DNA from: Citrus sinensis
Taxonomy: Eukaryota; Streptophyta; Magnoliopsida; Sapindales; Rutaceae
Reading direction: 5' to 3'
Length of the DNA stretch: 64,000 bases
Assembly (NCBI RefSeq): GCF_022201045.2
Contig: NC_068556.1
Location: 21,123,501-21,187,500 of the forward strand
The notes beneath the pieces were generated by a model that ran no database searches, was not told where the DNA came from, and saw only the letters and a program-made list of their open reading frames with translations. Below, piece after piece: positions 11,015 through 22,400 of this stretch; the first letter of the stretch is position 1, and each line of letters begins with the position of its first letter. The position numbers and the translations under genes were made by a program.

Positions 11015-11737
11015 TATAGCTGGCAAAATTTGATACGATCCGATTATTCGATACGAACACGACACCAATAAATAGGTATGGATTGTCGAATTTAATACGA
11101 TTATTAAATGGGTCGGGTCTGGATCAACACGACTTTTTTCCGTGTCGGGTTAGGGTTAAAATTCTTGACCCATTTACCCGATTAATGACCCGATTATATT
11201 TTCTATTTTAAAATAATTTACAGATTCTTATCATCAAAACTCAAATATTAGGATGATGTTTTTATTCTTTAAAAGGATGAATATAGACATAATATTTTAT
11301 TTATAAAATTTTAAATACATTTAGACCTTTAATAGTGTAAATATATAAAATATTGGTAGACATGTATATTTTATAATATTGATATATAATATTATTTACA
11401 TATATATAATTAAAACCTCAATAGTGTGTGTAATATTTTAGTAGATATGTATATTTTATAATATTGATAAATTATGTATGTATGTATGGATGTATGTATG
11501 TATGTATGTATGTGCATACATATGTATGACAAAGTGTAAATATTTGATGTAACTTTTGTTTAATATATAGATATTAAGCGGGTTATTGGGTAACTCGATT
11601 ATTTTTCCGTGTCGGGTTTGGGTCTCAATATTTTGACACGATTATTAAATGGGTCGGATTTGGGTCGACCTAAATTTGACACGACAAGAAGCTGACACGA
11701 CACGAACACGACCCGATGACCCGTTTTGTTAGCTCTA
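11015..11737. mobile_element. Non-autonomous hAT-like DNA transposon (723 bp)
   Basis: The ends are imperfect inverted repeats: TATAGCTGGCAAAA on the left, and TAGAGCTAACAAAA when the right end is reverse-complemented (11 of 14 match). The element is flanked by a perfect 8-bp duplication, ATGGTTAG, at 11007-11014 and 11738-11745. An 8-bp duplication and TAGNGCTNNCAAA-type ends are hallmarks of the hAT superfamily. Both subterminal regions carry repeats of GGGTCGG, TTTTTCCGTGTCGGGT and ATTAAATGGGTCGG, typical of hAT transposase binding clusters. The centre is AT-rich, with an (ATGT)n microsatellite at about 11476-11510. No transposase frame is present, so it depends on a relative elsewhere. 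Confidence 0.88.
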
Positions 11738-11806
11738 ATGGTTAGTGTAATTAGAGTTCGTATTTAAAATAATGCGCTTATTTTTATTGTACAGAGGAGC
11801 CGCCCC

Positions 11807-11908
11807 AAGTTACGTTTAACGTAACTTACGTCATATATAGTAATAGTAGCAGGTCTCATTATTGTGAATTGTTATTGTGTGTGGCTTAAATTACGTTAAA
11901 TATAACTT
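11807..11908. mobile_element. Small foldback MITE, AAGTTACG family, copy 1
   Basis: About 102 bp whose two halves are imperfect inverted repeats beginning AAGTTACGTTTAACGTAAC and ending in its diverged complement. A close relative of almost the same size lies at 29253-29355. It has no coding capacity. Confidence 0.6.
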
Positions 11909-13125
11909 AACCGAAGCCTTGTACAAATGTTATAAATTACAATTAATAAATAAACTTTTAATATTGAAAAAGTCTTTTATATTGTTGTAAAGTGTATATT
12001 ATCTCGCACGAACACACCAAAGCATAAATCTTAAAAAAAAATCTGCTCTCTTATTCTAATAATTTGTACTTTATTTGATGATTACTATTGTTATATTTTG
12101 AACTTTAAAGCCAACTGTGAGTCATAAGAGCATGTCCCCAAATGTAAGTATGCACTAAAATATAGATAGAAACCCAAGTAGGTTAGTGATTCCTCATAAT
12201 CATTGTACCAATTTTATTGATCACTTTCGCTAGGAAAGAAAACCTAAAACAACTACAATTAAGATGCTACTCCCCAATCTTAATTATGAATATTTTGCAT
12301 ACATGCCACCTCTTCAGGTATTCTAACATGATATGAATTCCTTTTTTTTTAGAAAAAAAAAAAACATGATATGAATTCAAAAAGATTTCATTATAAATAT
12401 ACCAGCCTCTTGTAAGGTAAGTATTCTGTTCCAAGACACTTGAAATAAAAATTGAAAGTTGTTTCTCTTTCTGGAGTTGTTATTTTGATAATTTACTAAT
12501 CTCTAACTTAAACATCGGTAACCGGCGTCCTTACGATTTCCTTGTTTTGCAAATAAAGACGTCGAATTCAAAGTTCAAAATTTCTTTCGTCTAACGACAT
12601 CATTGAATATTGACTTTTTTATTACCTGATCACTTCAAGATGCTAAATTTTGCTGTCAACAATAATTAATGATCGCTATCGACTATTGTCACCTAAAATT
12701 TCTCAATACTTTTGCTACAGAAGGGCGATTTTTGTAAAGGCACCAAAACAAGCGCGCCAAGCCGACGAAAGAGCCAATGAAGCTCAAGATCAAATGATCA
12801 AACGTTAAATATAGTAAAAGAGGTGCCTGATTAAAATCTCGGTACTGTACGGTTCAGTTGGCGAGTCTCGTCAGCTTTCGAGTGTGTGTTCACGTTTTTC
12901 AATATTCGCACATCCCATTTACACAGAGAAATAAAGACAGGTGGTGGCCCACGGCTATCAAAAATTCTGCTGATCAAACACTGCAAAGAGAGAAACAGAA
13001 ACCCGCAAAACCTGACGTGAATTAAAAAAACTTCCATTTTCGAAATCTTAATGGTCATGGGTGGTTTTATCAAACAAAGCCACTACTGACTCCCACACGC
13101 ACACACAAACACAAACACACGCGTC
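11909..13125. other. Intergenic and upstream region of the FLZ gene
   Basis: AT-rich at first and more balanced from about 12700. Frames such as 13073-12831 (minus) show no known domain. A CA-rich stretch (13096-13120) precedes the FLZ TATA box. Confidence 0.5.
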
Positions 13126-13134
13126 TTTATAATC
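13126..13134 (+). promoter_or_regulatory. Probable TATA box of the FLZ gene
   Basis: TTTATAATC lies just ahead of a pyrimidine-rich stretch (CCTCCCTCAATCCC), as at many plant start sites. This places transcription start near 13155 and implies a leader of roughly 700 bp of genomic length before the coding ATG. Confidence 0.4.
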
Positions 13135-13330
13135 ACCTCCCTCAATCCCACGAGCTGGCTAGCTCTCTCAAGCTCACGTTCTCTCACCAAAAACTGAAAT
13201 TGTCTTAGTAGGGGGTGATTTCAAGAGCTAGCTAATTAAACTCATCACTATTCATCAAGTCATGTTTTGTTTTTGTTATTATGTTAAGTGAGTTTTGTTC
13301 GTTTGTTTGCATATAAGCCTTTGAATCTTT

Positions 13331-13471
13331 ATGGTGAAAAGCATTTTAGCGGAAAGGGCCAAAACAGAGAGGGTCTTTAGTTCTGTTGTCTTTGCTGATG
13401 CATTTGGCACGTCTGGTCTCTTGATCATGACTCGTGCGTCTCGGTTCTGTAACTTGATCGGTGATCATTGA
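13331..13471 (+). promoter_or_regulatory. 46-codon upstream ORF in the FLZ leader
   Basis: An ATG at 13331 opens a 46-residue frame (starting MVKSILAERAKTERV, ending RFCNLIGDH) that stops at 13469-13471, about 390 bp upstream of the main FLZ start. Other short upstream frames lie at 13263 (9 residues), 13583 (6 residues) and 13638 (27 residues). The 46-residue frame is by far the longest, and the local composition is less AT-rich than the flanks. Long upstream ORFs normally reduce main-frame translation and in plants are sometimes peptide-dependent. Whether this peptide is conserved is unknown to me. Confidence 0.45.
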
Positions 13472-13862
13472 TTCTTTCTGAGAAATTTTGGGAAGAAAGT
13501 GCGATAAAGTCGGGGAAAAAAGTAAAAGGCTTTTCCAGTTCTGATACTTTCCTTGGTTTAACTTACCTCGGTCTGTTTACAAAATGGAGGTTACAGAACT
13601 ATAGCAGAGTCACAAGGAGAGCAAAAGTGTAGCCTCAATGGATCCTATTTTCGGTTCTATGTTTTTTGGCCTTTCCATAGACAGCTGTTTTGACTGTACG
13701 TTCACCCATTTGTATCTATAAGCCCTATTTAAAACCAAAAAAGAAAACTCTTTCAGGTAATTAGATTAAGTATCTTCCTCTGTTTCTCTCTATTATACAG
13801 ATTTCCGATTTTTGAATCAATATTTTTTTTTCCACTGTCTTGCAGTTTACAAGCAAGTGTTA

Positions 13863-15162
13863 ATGGCTGAAAATGGGTCCCTTGCGTCTCCAAGCTCAGA
13901 CAAGATCAACAGGAAGCCAACTTCATTTCCAAGATTATTCACTGGATTAACAACCTTAAAGGGTTTCGCTGAAACTGAGGTTTCTGTGATGAGCCCAACT
14001 TCAATTCTTGATATTAGCAAGCCATTTTCAATCCTCAAGAACCCCTTTTGGTCTGAATTAACAAATAATACGCAACACTCACCCAAGACCCCAGAACCTG
14101 AAACCAGGCACAAATTGGAGTCCAAAGGAGGGATAGGTTGCCTTGGCATTGTTGATGTTCTCAAAGATGAAATTCAAGACCCCAAAAAACCAAAAACTGA
14201 AACAAGGATGGTGCTTTTTGGATCACAGCTAAAAATCCAAATCCCTCCTCTTGTTTCCTCTGTTCTTTCCCCACAAGATTCTCCTAAATCCCCAGCTGAG
14301 TTTGGTATCAAAACAAGAAACCAATTGGGTAGTTCATTTTCCTCTGTGACACCAAGCAATTCTCCTCAGGTTTTCACGGGCTGCCTCTCGGCCACTGAGA
14401 TGGAACTCTCTGAGGACTACACTTGTGTCATTTCTCATGGCCCCAATCCCAAAACCACTCATATTTTTGATAATTGCATTGTTGAGAGCTGCTGCGGCGT
14501 AGCTGGTTTCTCTTCCTTGAGAAAGGAAAGTAAAGAGTTCATGTCTAAATCTGATGACCGGTTTAGTTACCCATCTGAGAGCTTCCTCAGCTTTTGTTAC
14601 AATTGCAAGAAGAATCTTGGCCCTGGAAAGGACATTTACATGTACAGGTCTGTTTAAGATTTCAAGTGTCCTTTTTTGGCATTTCATTTTTTTTTTTTTT
14701 GGGGTTGGCTTTCTTTTGATCTTACTTATGAGAAATTATAGAAGTCAGTGCTAATGATCTCACTCTTTAGTCTCTTATATTGGTAACTTTTCCAATAAAA
14801 GAACATTAGTATTCACCCAAGTTAGTGCAGTACATCTTTGCAATTCAACTTGAAGTATTTTTTGGCTCTGTTTTCTTTTGCCCAGGCTCCTTTTATGCTG
14901 TTTCTCAATTTGGCACAACTGATTATACCCCACGATTGTTTTAAGTGATGTTTATCAAACATTCGTCAACTTTTACCTTCATCTGTAGCTTTTGTATCAC
15001 AACGCCATAATATCAGACGGAGAGTTAATGTGATCGCCGTTGATTCTGATCTTTTGCAGGGGAGAGAAAGCATTTTGCAGCCAAGAATGCAGATTCCAGG
15101 AGATGATGTTAGAAGAGGAGGGAATTGACAAATTGGACCCTGATGATGTTTATAGCACTTGA
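13863..15162 (+). CDS. FCS-like zinc finger (FLZ/DUF581) protein
   Basis: Two coding exons, 13863-14647 and 15060-15162, joined GT-AG inside an Arg codon, encode 295 residues. The FLZ domain near the C-terminus has Cys245-X2-Cys248, then Cys268-Ser-Gln-Glu-Cys272-Arg, split by the intron as is usual in this family. The N-terminal SFPRLFTGLTTLKGF and PTSILD blocks are also family-typical, most like the longer members (MARD1-like group). FLZ proteins are plant-specific adaptors that bind the SnRK1 kinase through the zinc finger and tune energy, sugar and ABA responses. A splice acceptor (TTGCAG) sits 18 bp before the ATG, so a 5'-UTR intron is likely. The donor could be at 13755 (CTTTCAG/GTAATT) or 13697 (GACT/GTACGT). 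The leader carries upstream ORFs. Confidence 0.93.
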
Positions 15163-16190
15163 TCTTCATAGTCACCAACTTTGTTTCAAGTATCAAAAAA
15201 ATAAACACAAGGGGGTAAGTAACCATTTGAATCCTAAACTCAATGCATCATCTAAGGCCAAAAGCATCTGAATTAAGGTGGATTTGTATATTGAATATCC
15301 TGGACAATTGAATCTGGTTATGTCTTTTTTTTTTTTGGCTCCTCCCTTGTTAATTTTGATTTTGTTAAAGTGATTCATAATTTAGATATTGGTGTTGGGT
15401 AAATGTCCAAAGTTTTTGTCTTTCAAAGTTGATGTAGGAGTACTATGACTTAAAGCTTACATTATCTTTTTATTTTAATTTTGTTGCACCAAGTCACCTT
15501 ATTATATTAAAAATCACATCAAACAATAATATAGGACCAATGGCCTCAAGTGAAGCAGATTCTTTTCTTTTCAGTTTCTATTTTCTAATGTATGTTTCTC
15601 TTTCTTCATATCTAATCATATTCGCTCATATTTGTCAAGCTTTATCGAGCAGTTCGTGGAGTAAGTTCAGTTTCTTTAATAGCACACTGACGCAAGAGTG
15701 ATTATTTTAATTTTAAGAAGGGAACAGATTAGTGAATCATTCAAGGGTGTAATTATTATGTATCAATTTTAAATTATTGACAAATCAATTCAAGCAACAT
15801 TATAATAAGATAACACATCAGTCGTAAACCAAACTTATCATAGAGATGCCCACCCAACTTTCATTTCTCCCAACAAAAGGTTAAATTCTAGGGAAAAAAA
15901 AAAAGAAAGGAATCAATCAAGTTGCTGTTAAAGCAGGTACTGTTACATCTTTCTTTTTTATTCCGTCGTACAAACAAGATATGAATGAAATTAGGCCAAC
16001 ATAACAATTTTCCTTTTCCCCTTTTTATTTTCCCAGTGAAAAGGAAGAGAAAGATGAATTCAGCTTTCAGCAATCACGGACATGACCACGATTTTGATTA
16101 TATTAATCCTTATAGATTAACTTTTAGTTATGGCTTTACGCCTCCAACTTTACCCATTTGATGTTTTATCCCAAATTTACATACTTTTAG
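15163..16190. other. FLZ 3' flank and intergenic DNA
   Basis: AT-rich, with no coding signal. The FLZ 3' UTR is expected in the first few hundred bases. Short frames here lack domains. Confidence 0.5.
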
Positions 16191-16703
16191 GCACTGGATT
16201 TTTAAAAACTTTTCCCTTAATAAGGCCATAACTTTTAGGTCCTATATTTGCAAACATAATTCATTACATATTTTTAGATAGAATTTCGTTAAAACAAATA
16301 CGAATACAACACATATTCTAAATTAACACGGTGCATATCAAGATCGTTGTTGAATATTTATTATGATAAGCTAATTGGTTGAATTATTTTGAGCTTACTG
16401 AAGACTAAGGAGAATGACATTAGTCCGTTACATTTAAGATATCGTTATAAAGCATTGGACTTTTAAAACTTACCATTATAAGACTATAACTTTTAGATCC
16501 TATATTTGCAAACATAAGTCATTACATATTATTAGGTAAAATTTCATTAAAACAAACACGAATACAACACATATTCTAATTCAACCGGTGCATATCAATA
16601 TCGTTGTTGAATGTTTATTATAATAAGCAACTGGTTGAATTGTTTTGACCTTACTGAAGACCAAAGAGAATGACGCTGCAATTAAGATATGGTTACGAAA
16701 TAT
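16191..16703. repeat. Tandem duplication, two copies of ~261 bp
   Basis: Copy 1 starts at GCACTGGA (16191) and copy 2 at GCATTGGA (16452). Shared blocks include CCTATATTTGCAAACATAA, CGAATACAACACATATTCTA and ATCGTTGTTGAAT, in the same order and orientation. The copies have diverged by scattered substitutions and small indels, so the duplication is not recent. No coding potential. Confidence 0.85.
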
Positions 16704-17429
16704 CTCCATTAACATTTGATGTGCACCTAATAAATTAGAGCTTCATAAAAAATAACTCATAGATGAGCTCTTTTTGGATAGCCCTACTCCACCATAAATT
16801 CAGCTATTCCAACTGTTTTAAACACAAACTTTCTGCAAAAATCCATCTTTTGTAGCTTAAAAATCTTCCAAATCTATAGTCTAGAAACTTTGGATCTACA
16901 AGAAAACTGAACAATCTTACACATAACTTACAGAAAGAAAATGAGAGCATTCAACTAGAGTGCATGCATTAACTGATCCAAAAAGTTTTCGCGACAAATT
17001 AAAGGCACAAAGGGTTCCTAAATGCTGAGTCCTGCCTTTAAGCGGCCTCCTCGAAGTCCCGCAGCCGTCTATTCGTGGTCAAGTGAGGGACGAATTCTTT
17101 GCCAGCGGCCAATGAAGAAACTTCACATGCCACCAAATCTTGGACCATTTGCCTCTCGTTTCATTTTATTTTATTTTTCTCCAGCTGTTATTCAAAAATT
17201 TGGGATGTGATTGGTTAATTTTCATACAAACATAATATCATTAGCATCACAATCGGGGCCGGCGGAGACTTGTTTAATAATGTAGGGGTCCTTTGCGATG
17301 TGATTGGTTAATTTTCATCAGTAGTGAGATCTTGTTCATCGCCAATGTTGACTATTGATTAATTATTGATTGCATTTTGAATGACTTAGAGAAGCGTCAA
17401 GCGAAAGAGATTTACAGGTAGTAATCAAT
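16704..17429. other. Intergenic, no gene recognised
   Basis: AT-rich. GTGATTGGTTAATTTTCAT occurs twice (about 17207 and 17299), suggesting a small local duplication of about 92 bp. Nothing else supported. Confidence 0.45.
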
Positions 17430-17551
17430 ATCATGACAATTACTGCTAAATTTCCATAATTTCATATTGATTATGGGGTTTTGATAAACTACCCATCTGG
17501 AAATTAACATCTTTAAAAATATTATGGAAATTTAGCAGTAATCGTCATGAT
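17430..17551. repeat. 122-bp foldback element with ~31-bp near-perfect arms
   Basis: The left arm (17430-17460) and the reverse complement of the right arm (17521-17551) differ at a single position and share TTACTGCTAAATTTCCATAA. The ~60-bp loop is AT-rich. This is the form of a small MITE. A flanking target duplication is not obvious. Confidence 0.75.
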
Positions 17552-18887
17552 TTTAGTTTATGGTTGTCTATAATCACATCCTCTCGTATTTCTAATGTCG
17601 TGAGTTTGTATTTTGTGCAGAGCTCATATATAATTTTGTTATTAATTAAAGTTAGAACGTTAAAAACTTAAAGTCATAAAATATTAGGTCACAACTCACA
17701 AGTTTCATATTTCTTCTCGTTAGGTTACAACTCACATTTGGACAACGATATTGAGTTGGTATCGCTACAAATTTCACTGCAATGATTTAGATTATTAATT
17801 CCTTGTTGAAAGTTAGAGAGAACAGAACTTACCATTAGAATTATGTTGTGTATTTTTTGTCAAATTATATCTTTTCGATAGCTTAATCAGAAAATAAAAA
17901 ATATAAAATGGAAAGTCGATTAAAAAAATTTTAAAAATGAAACAACTAATTTATTTGCAAAAATAATACAAATTATCATTTAGATAAAGCAGTGTGACAT
18001 AATATTGTTGTCAAAGTATTGTTTCTTATCAATTCAGTACTTGTCATGTGAATATACATATTATTATAATTGGTTGAAATGTATGCGTGGTACAAAAATG
18101 AATAGAAAAAGAATAATGCTCTAAGAGCACCCTAGATTTTTTTCGTCAAAATAGACGTATTGTAGTTTAATCAAATAAATCATGTTATATACTAGTGGCA
18201 AAGCTAGCAATATTTTTCTAGATGGACTGATTTTTTTTTTTTTTTTGTTTCAATAGAAGTGCTTTCCTCTTCTAAGACCCATTAAGTCCCCTTACTTGGT
18301 GTATCTTTAATTTCCTATGAAATTATTAAATTTAGATATGATGAAATATAATAAAAAATATGTTAAACGCTAAAAAATAAAAAGACATACAAAATATTAT
18401 TTAATTATAAAATTACCTCTTTTTATTGGAATTTGTATTTGCGCTTTGATTTTAATTTTGAAAGTCCAAACTTTGACAGGAAGATATTAGAAGATGAGAG
18501 CTTGAAGTTGATATAGGATAAATTCTAAAAAGAATTTAATAATAGTTGAAAAGGTTGTGTAACTAATTAATATAAAAAAACATTATATAGGTATCAATAA
18601 GGATAATTTCGTAACTAAATAAATTCTTTTTTAGAGGGTTAGGTCTCTATGAGCTACGTCTCTAATTATGCCTATGAAAAATGAATGATAATTTTTAGAA
18701 TAAATGTATATAATAAGATTTTTTTTCGGTTAAATTTTTAAGAAAATGTGGTGTGCCATAATTTGTAGGGGTGAGGAAAAATTCTCAAACCAAAATCCAA
18801 CTAATTAGTTTAGTTTTGAGAATAGGCTCACGGAGTCACGGTCAATTCTCCACTTAGGATAGTTTTTGAAAATAAATAATGTTATAT
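17552..18887. other. Intergenic, AT-rich
   Basis: No gene or clear element. Contains long A/T runs and short frames without domains. Confidence 0.5.
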
Positions 18888-19056
18888 TTACTAAGTTTGA
18901 ATACTTAATTGGAATACGCACTGATATGCCACCAATCATTTAATGTTATGTGTATAATGTTAGTTGATTTTATTATTAATTTATTATTTTTACAATTCAC
19001 TCACACATAAGATGCTATATCATTAAGTATTCTATTGAGTATCTAAAGTAAGTAAT
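18888..19056. mobile_element. Probable MITE (~170 bp) with imperfect inverted ends
   Basis: The left end (TTACTAAGTTTGAATACTTA) resembles the reverse complement of the right end (TTACTTACTTTAGATACTCA), and the similarity continues inward through GATATGCCACC/GATATAGCATC and TTATGTGT. AT-rich centre, no coding capacity. Confidence 0.5.
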
Positions 19057-19410
19057 TACTTTGATAAAAAAATAGAACTAAAATAAAAGAAAATATTATA
19101 AAATTTAAAAATTGAATTGAATCCATTCGGTTCCCCCATAACGGTTTGAGTCATGATCGGATTCTGAACTGATTTTATGGGGCATTTGTGGGGTCCCCTG
19201 AACTGGACTCTCTTCTTGATTGGGCCTTTAAGCTTTCACAACAGCCCATTTGCTGATCCATAGCATCTTCTGGATCCTCTTAGCTGTCTATTACATGTCC
19301 CCTTTTTTTTATCAAATTTAAGGAAAAAAAAGATCATTAAAAACACCCACTTAACAGGGACATTTACGTCATTTGACGCAACAACGGTCCATCTAAAACT
19401 GAAGTACATC
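19057..19410. other. Upstream region of the transporter gene
   Basis: No gene seen. The last ~200 bp before the first ATG should hold the promoter and leader of the folate/biopterin transporter. I could not single out a TATA box. Confidence 0.4.
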
Positions 19411-22400
19411 ATGCCTCTTAAAGAAAATATTAAAATGTCTTCCTTAGCATTTTCAACAATCTCAATCTTACCCTCGCAAAATGAAATTTTCTCATTGACC
19501 TCCCTCTCTTCTCCTCTCCTCTCTCGGATCCACAGGCGACCACTCACTCACATCGCCGGAGCACGACGTTCATATCGCCGCAAACCGTTCAAGAAAAAGG
19601 ACATGTCAGTTGCCGTTCCGATTACGGCACCCTCCCTTCGACGAGATAAAAGCGAAAAGTCGCTTCTCGATTACGAGAGTGGTACGTTTGTGGTCTCTCT
19701 TCACTGCCGGTTATTTTCATTTATTTTACGCGTGTAATTTTGGAATTTGAAGCATGATTAGCAGATTTGTAGAAATTTAGGAAGATAATGTTGGTTTACT
19801 GGTGTTAATTAAGAAAAAATTAAATTTAGGTGCATTCGTCGAACCTTTAGTTCAGAGAAATTGAATAGATTATAACTACGCTCACAATCCTCATCCTCTA
19901 GCATGGGATCATCATAGGGCTTGCTGATCACACTGATTGCTAATATTTAAGTTATTTGATAATTATATTAGAGTTTTTTCGCTGCTTATGAAAAATGATT
20001 CGCTATTTGACAACAGTAACTTTAAATCTGTCAGAAGCTGGTATCATCTGTAGAGCAAGATTTGAGGAATATGATGCAGTTTTCAGGTCTTATTTGTCTA
20101 GTAGGAATTATGTTTTCAGGCCTTATTTGTCCGGTATTCATGCATCATCGAAGCCATTAAGGAGACGTGAAGAAATGTTGTACGAATTAATAGCTTGTTA
20201 CTCTATTCTTTTGTTTGACTATAGGCACTTCAGGCTCAGTGTGCATGTGTTTCAATGCAAGTATACTATGGAAATTTAAGTGTTTGTGGGACAGTGCAAC
20301 ATGAGAACATCTTCTATCTTGCTCTCCCTCTTCTTCACTCCCTCCCCTTCCCTTGTGCTCAACTTCTCACACTGTTTATACATGTTTGATCCAGGTGCTG
20401 GAAAAGGGGACATGTTAACAAGAGATACTGAAGGAGAAATGAGCACTCCTAGCAAATCTAGTCCGCATGAAAGTAGATATCTTAGTAATGGAGCCAAATT
20501 CTTTGGGGTTGATTTGTCTCCAGATAATTTTGCAGTTGCTATGGTATATTTTGTGCAAGGTGTTTTAGGTCTTGCAAGGCTTGCTGTAAACTTTTACTTG
20601 AAAGATGATCTGCATTTAGATCCCGCAGAGGTATGCTTCCTTAATTTTCCTTTTTCTGCTAATTATGAGAGAGATCATGGTGTTTATTTGGTTGCATCCC
20701 TTATGCAAAATTTTTGTAGAAAGTTCTTATGTGATCCTTTTTTTAAAATCATGCTATGCATCAAATGAAGGCGATGTACATTATTCCTTACATTATGGGT
20801 CAATTTAGCAGTTTTCCAGAAATCTATGTCAAATTAATTGCGCGCGCGCACACACACACATGTATGTATGTAGGTAGGTATGTATGTACACACACACATA
20901 TATATACATATATATATGAATGTATATATGAATTTATCTTAATTTCTTTGGGACTGACAAATTATATGTGTTTGACTAGACAGCTGTGATATCTGGTTTT
21001 TCTTCATTACCTTGGCTTATTAAACCTCTTTATGGGTTCATTAGGTATGTATTCAATCACAATACGTGTACCATTCTTCCTTCAGCTTACTTGGGAGGTA
21101 CCTTTTGGTTGTTGGATTTCCTTCTGAATAATTGTTTGGCTATTCAGTGATTCTCTCCCACTTTTTGGGTACCGGAGGAGATCATACTTGGTTCTATCAG
21201 GGCTACTTGGTGCACTCTCATGGAGTTTGATGGCAACTATTGTTGAGAGCAAATATAGTGCTGCCTTGAGCATACTTCTTGGTTCTCTTTCCGTTGCCTT
21301 CTCAGATGTTGTAAGTTTCTTCTGCTTCATGAATATAGAATTTGCTTAGCCATGGATGTTAATCATTCTATTGGATGAATAGTTCTTCGATAAACCTTTG
21401 TTGATGTAATTTTTATATTTCAAGTCTTATACCTTTGGATATTAGTGATCTAATTCAAGGTGGTAGGATGTTAATTGTTGCTATGGATGGTTAACTGTTT
21501 TAGAAGCTTTTGATTGTAATTTTGCATTTCAAATTGCTAGGTTTTTGAGCGGGGAAACAAATCTGTATTAATTAGTTTCATTCTTATCAGTTTGGAGTCC
21601 TAATTCTTGAATCATGGCATGAACTGATATTTGGTGTAGGTTGTAGATTCCATGGTTGTGGAAAGGGCTCGTGGTGAGTCACAAAGTGTATCAGGATCTC
21701 TTCAGTCATTATGTTGGGGATCATCTGCTTTTGGTGGAATAGTGAGCTCATACTTTAGTGGTTCAATGGTAGATGCTTATGGTGTAAGGTACCAAGGTGG
21801 TTGATTGAGACTGTAATTTTCCATGTCTGGTTTTATTTCACATTCTTTTCTTTGGTGACATTTATAATGTGACAGGTTTGTTTTTGGTGTCACGGCACTG
21901 CTACCACTGATAACATCAGGAGTTGCTGTTCTTGTAAAAGAACAACAAGTGCTTGGTCCATCAAGGAGGCAGAACCTTCCTCTGGGAGATCCTAGCTTTT
22001 TTGAAAGCTCAAAACAGAACATGTTTCAGTTGTGGGAGGCTGTGAAGCAGCCTAACGTGTTTCTTCCAACTTTATTTGTTTTCCTGTGGCAGGCAACTCC
22101 ACACTCAGACTCTGCCATGTTTTATTTCACGTACGTGCAGTTCATGTGTACATAAACTTTATTTACTCCACTTTCGTTTATGATAGCTATGAATTCTTCT
22201 CACTTTAATAATGGTACTAGACATCCCAAATTTGTGACAAATTCATTTGTTGGCTTCAGCACGAATGAACTTGGTTTCACCCCAGAGTTTCTAGGACGTG
22301 TCAAGTTTGTTACCTCGGTGGCTTCATTGCTTGGTGTTGGACTGTATAATGGATTTCTGAAAAATGTTCCGCTACGAAAGATTTTTCTTGCAAACACCAT

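Noticed and set aside
13812-13862. Upstream extension of the FLZ protein from a TTG at 13812
   Set aside because: The segment is a splice-acceptor region (T-run then TTGCAG) with no ATG; the true start is the ATG at 13863.
20276-20497. Minus-strand frame over the second exon of the transporter
   Set aside because: Opposite-strand shadow of a well-supported exon.
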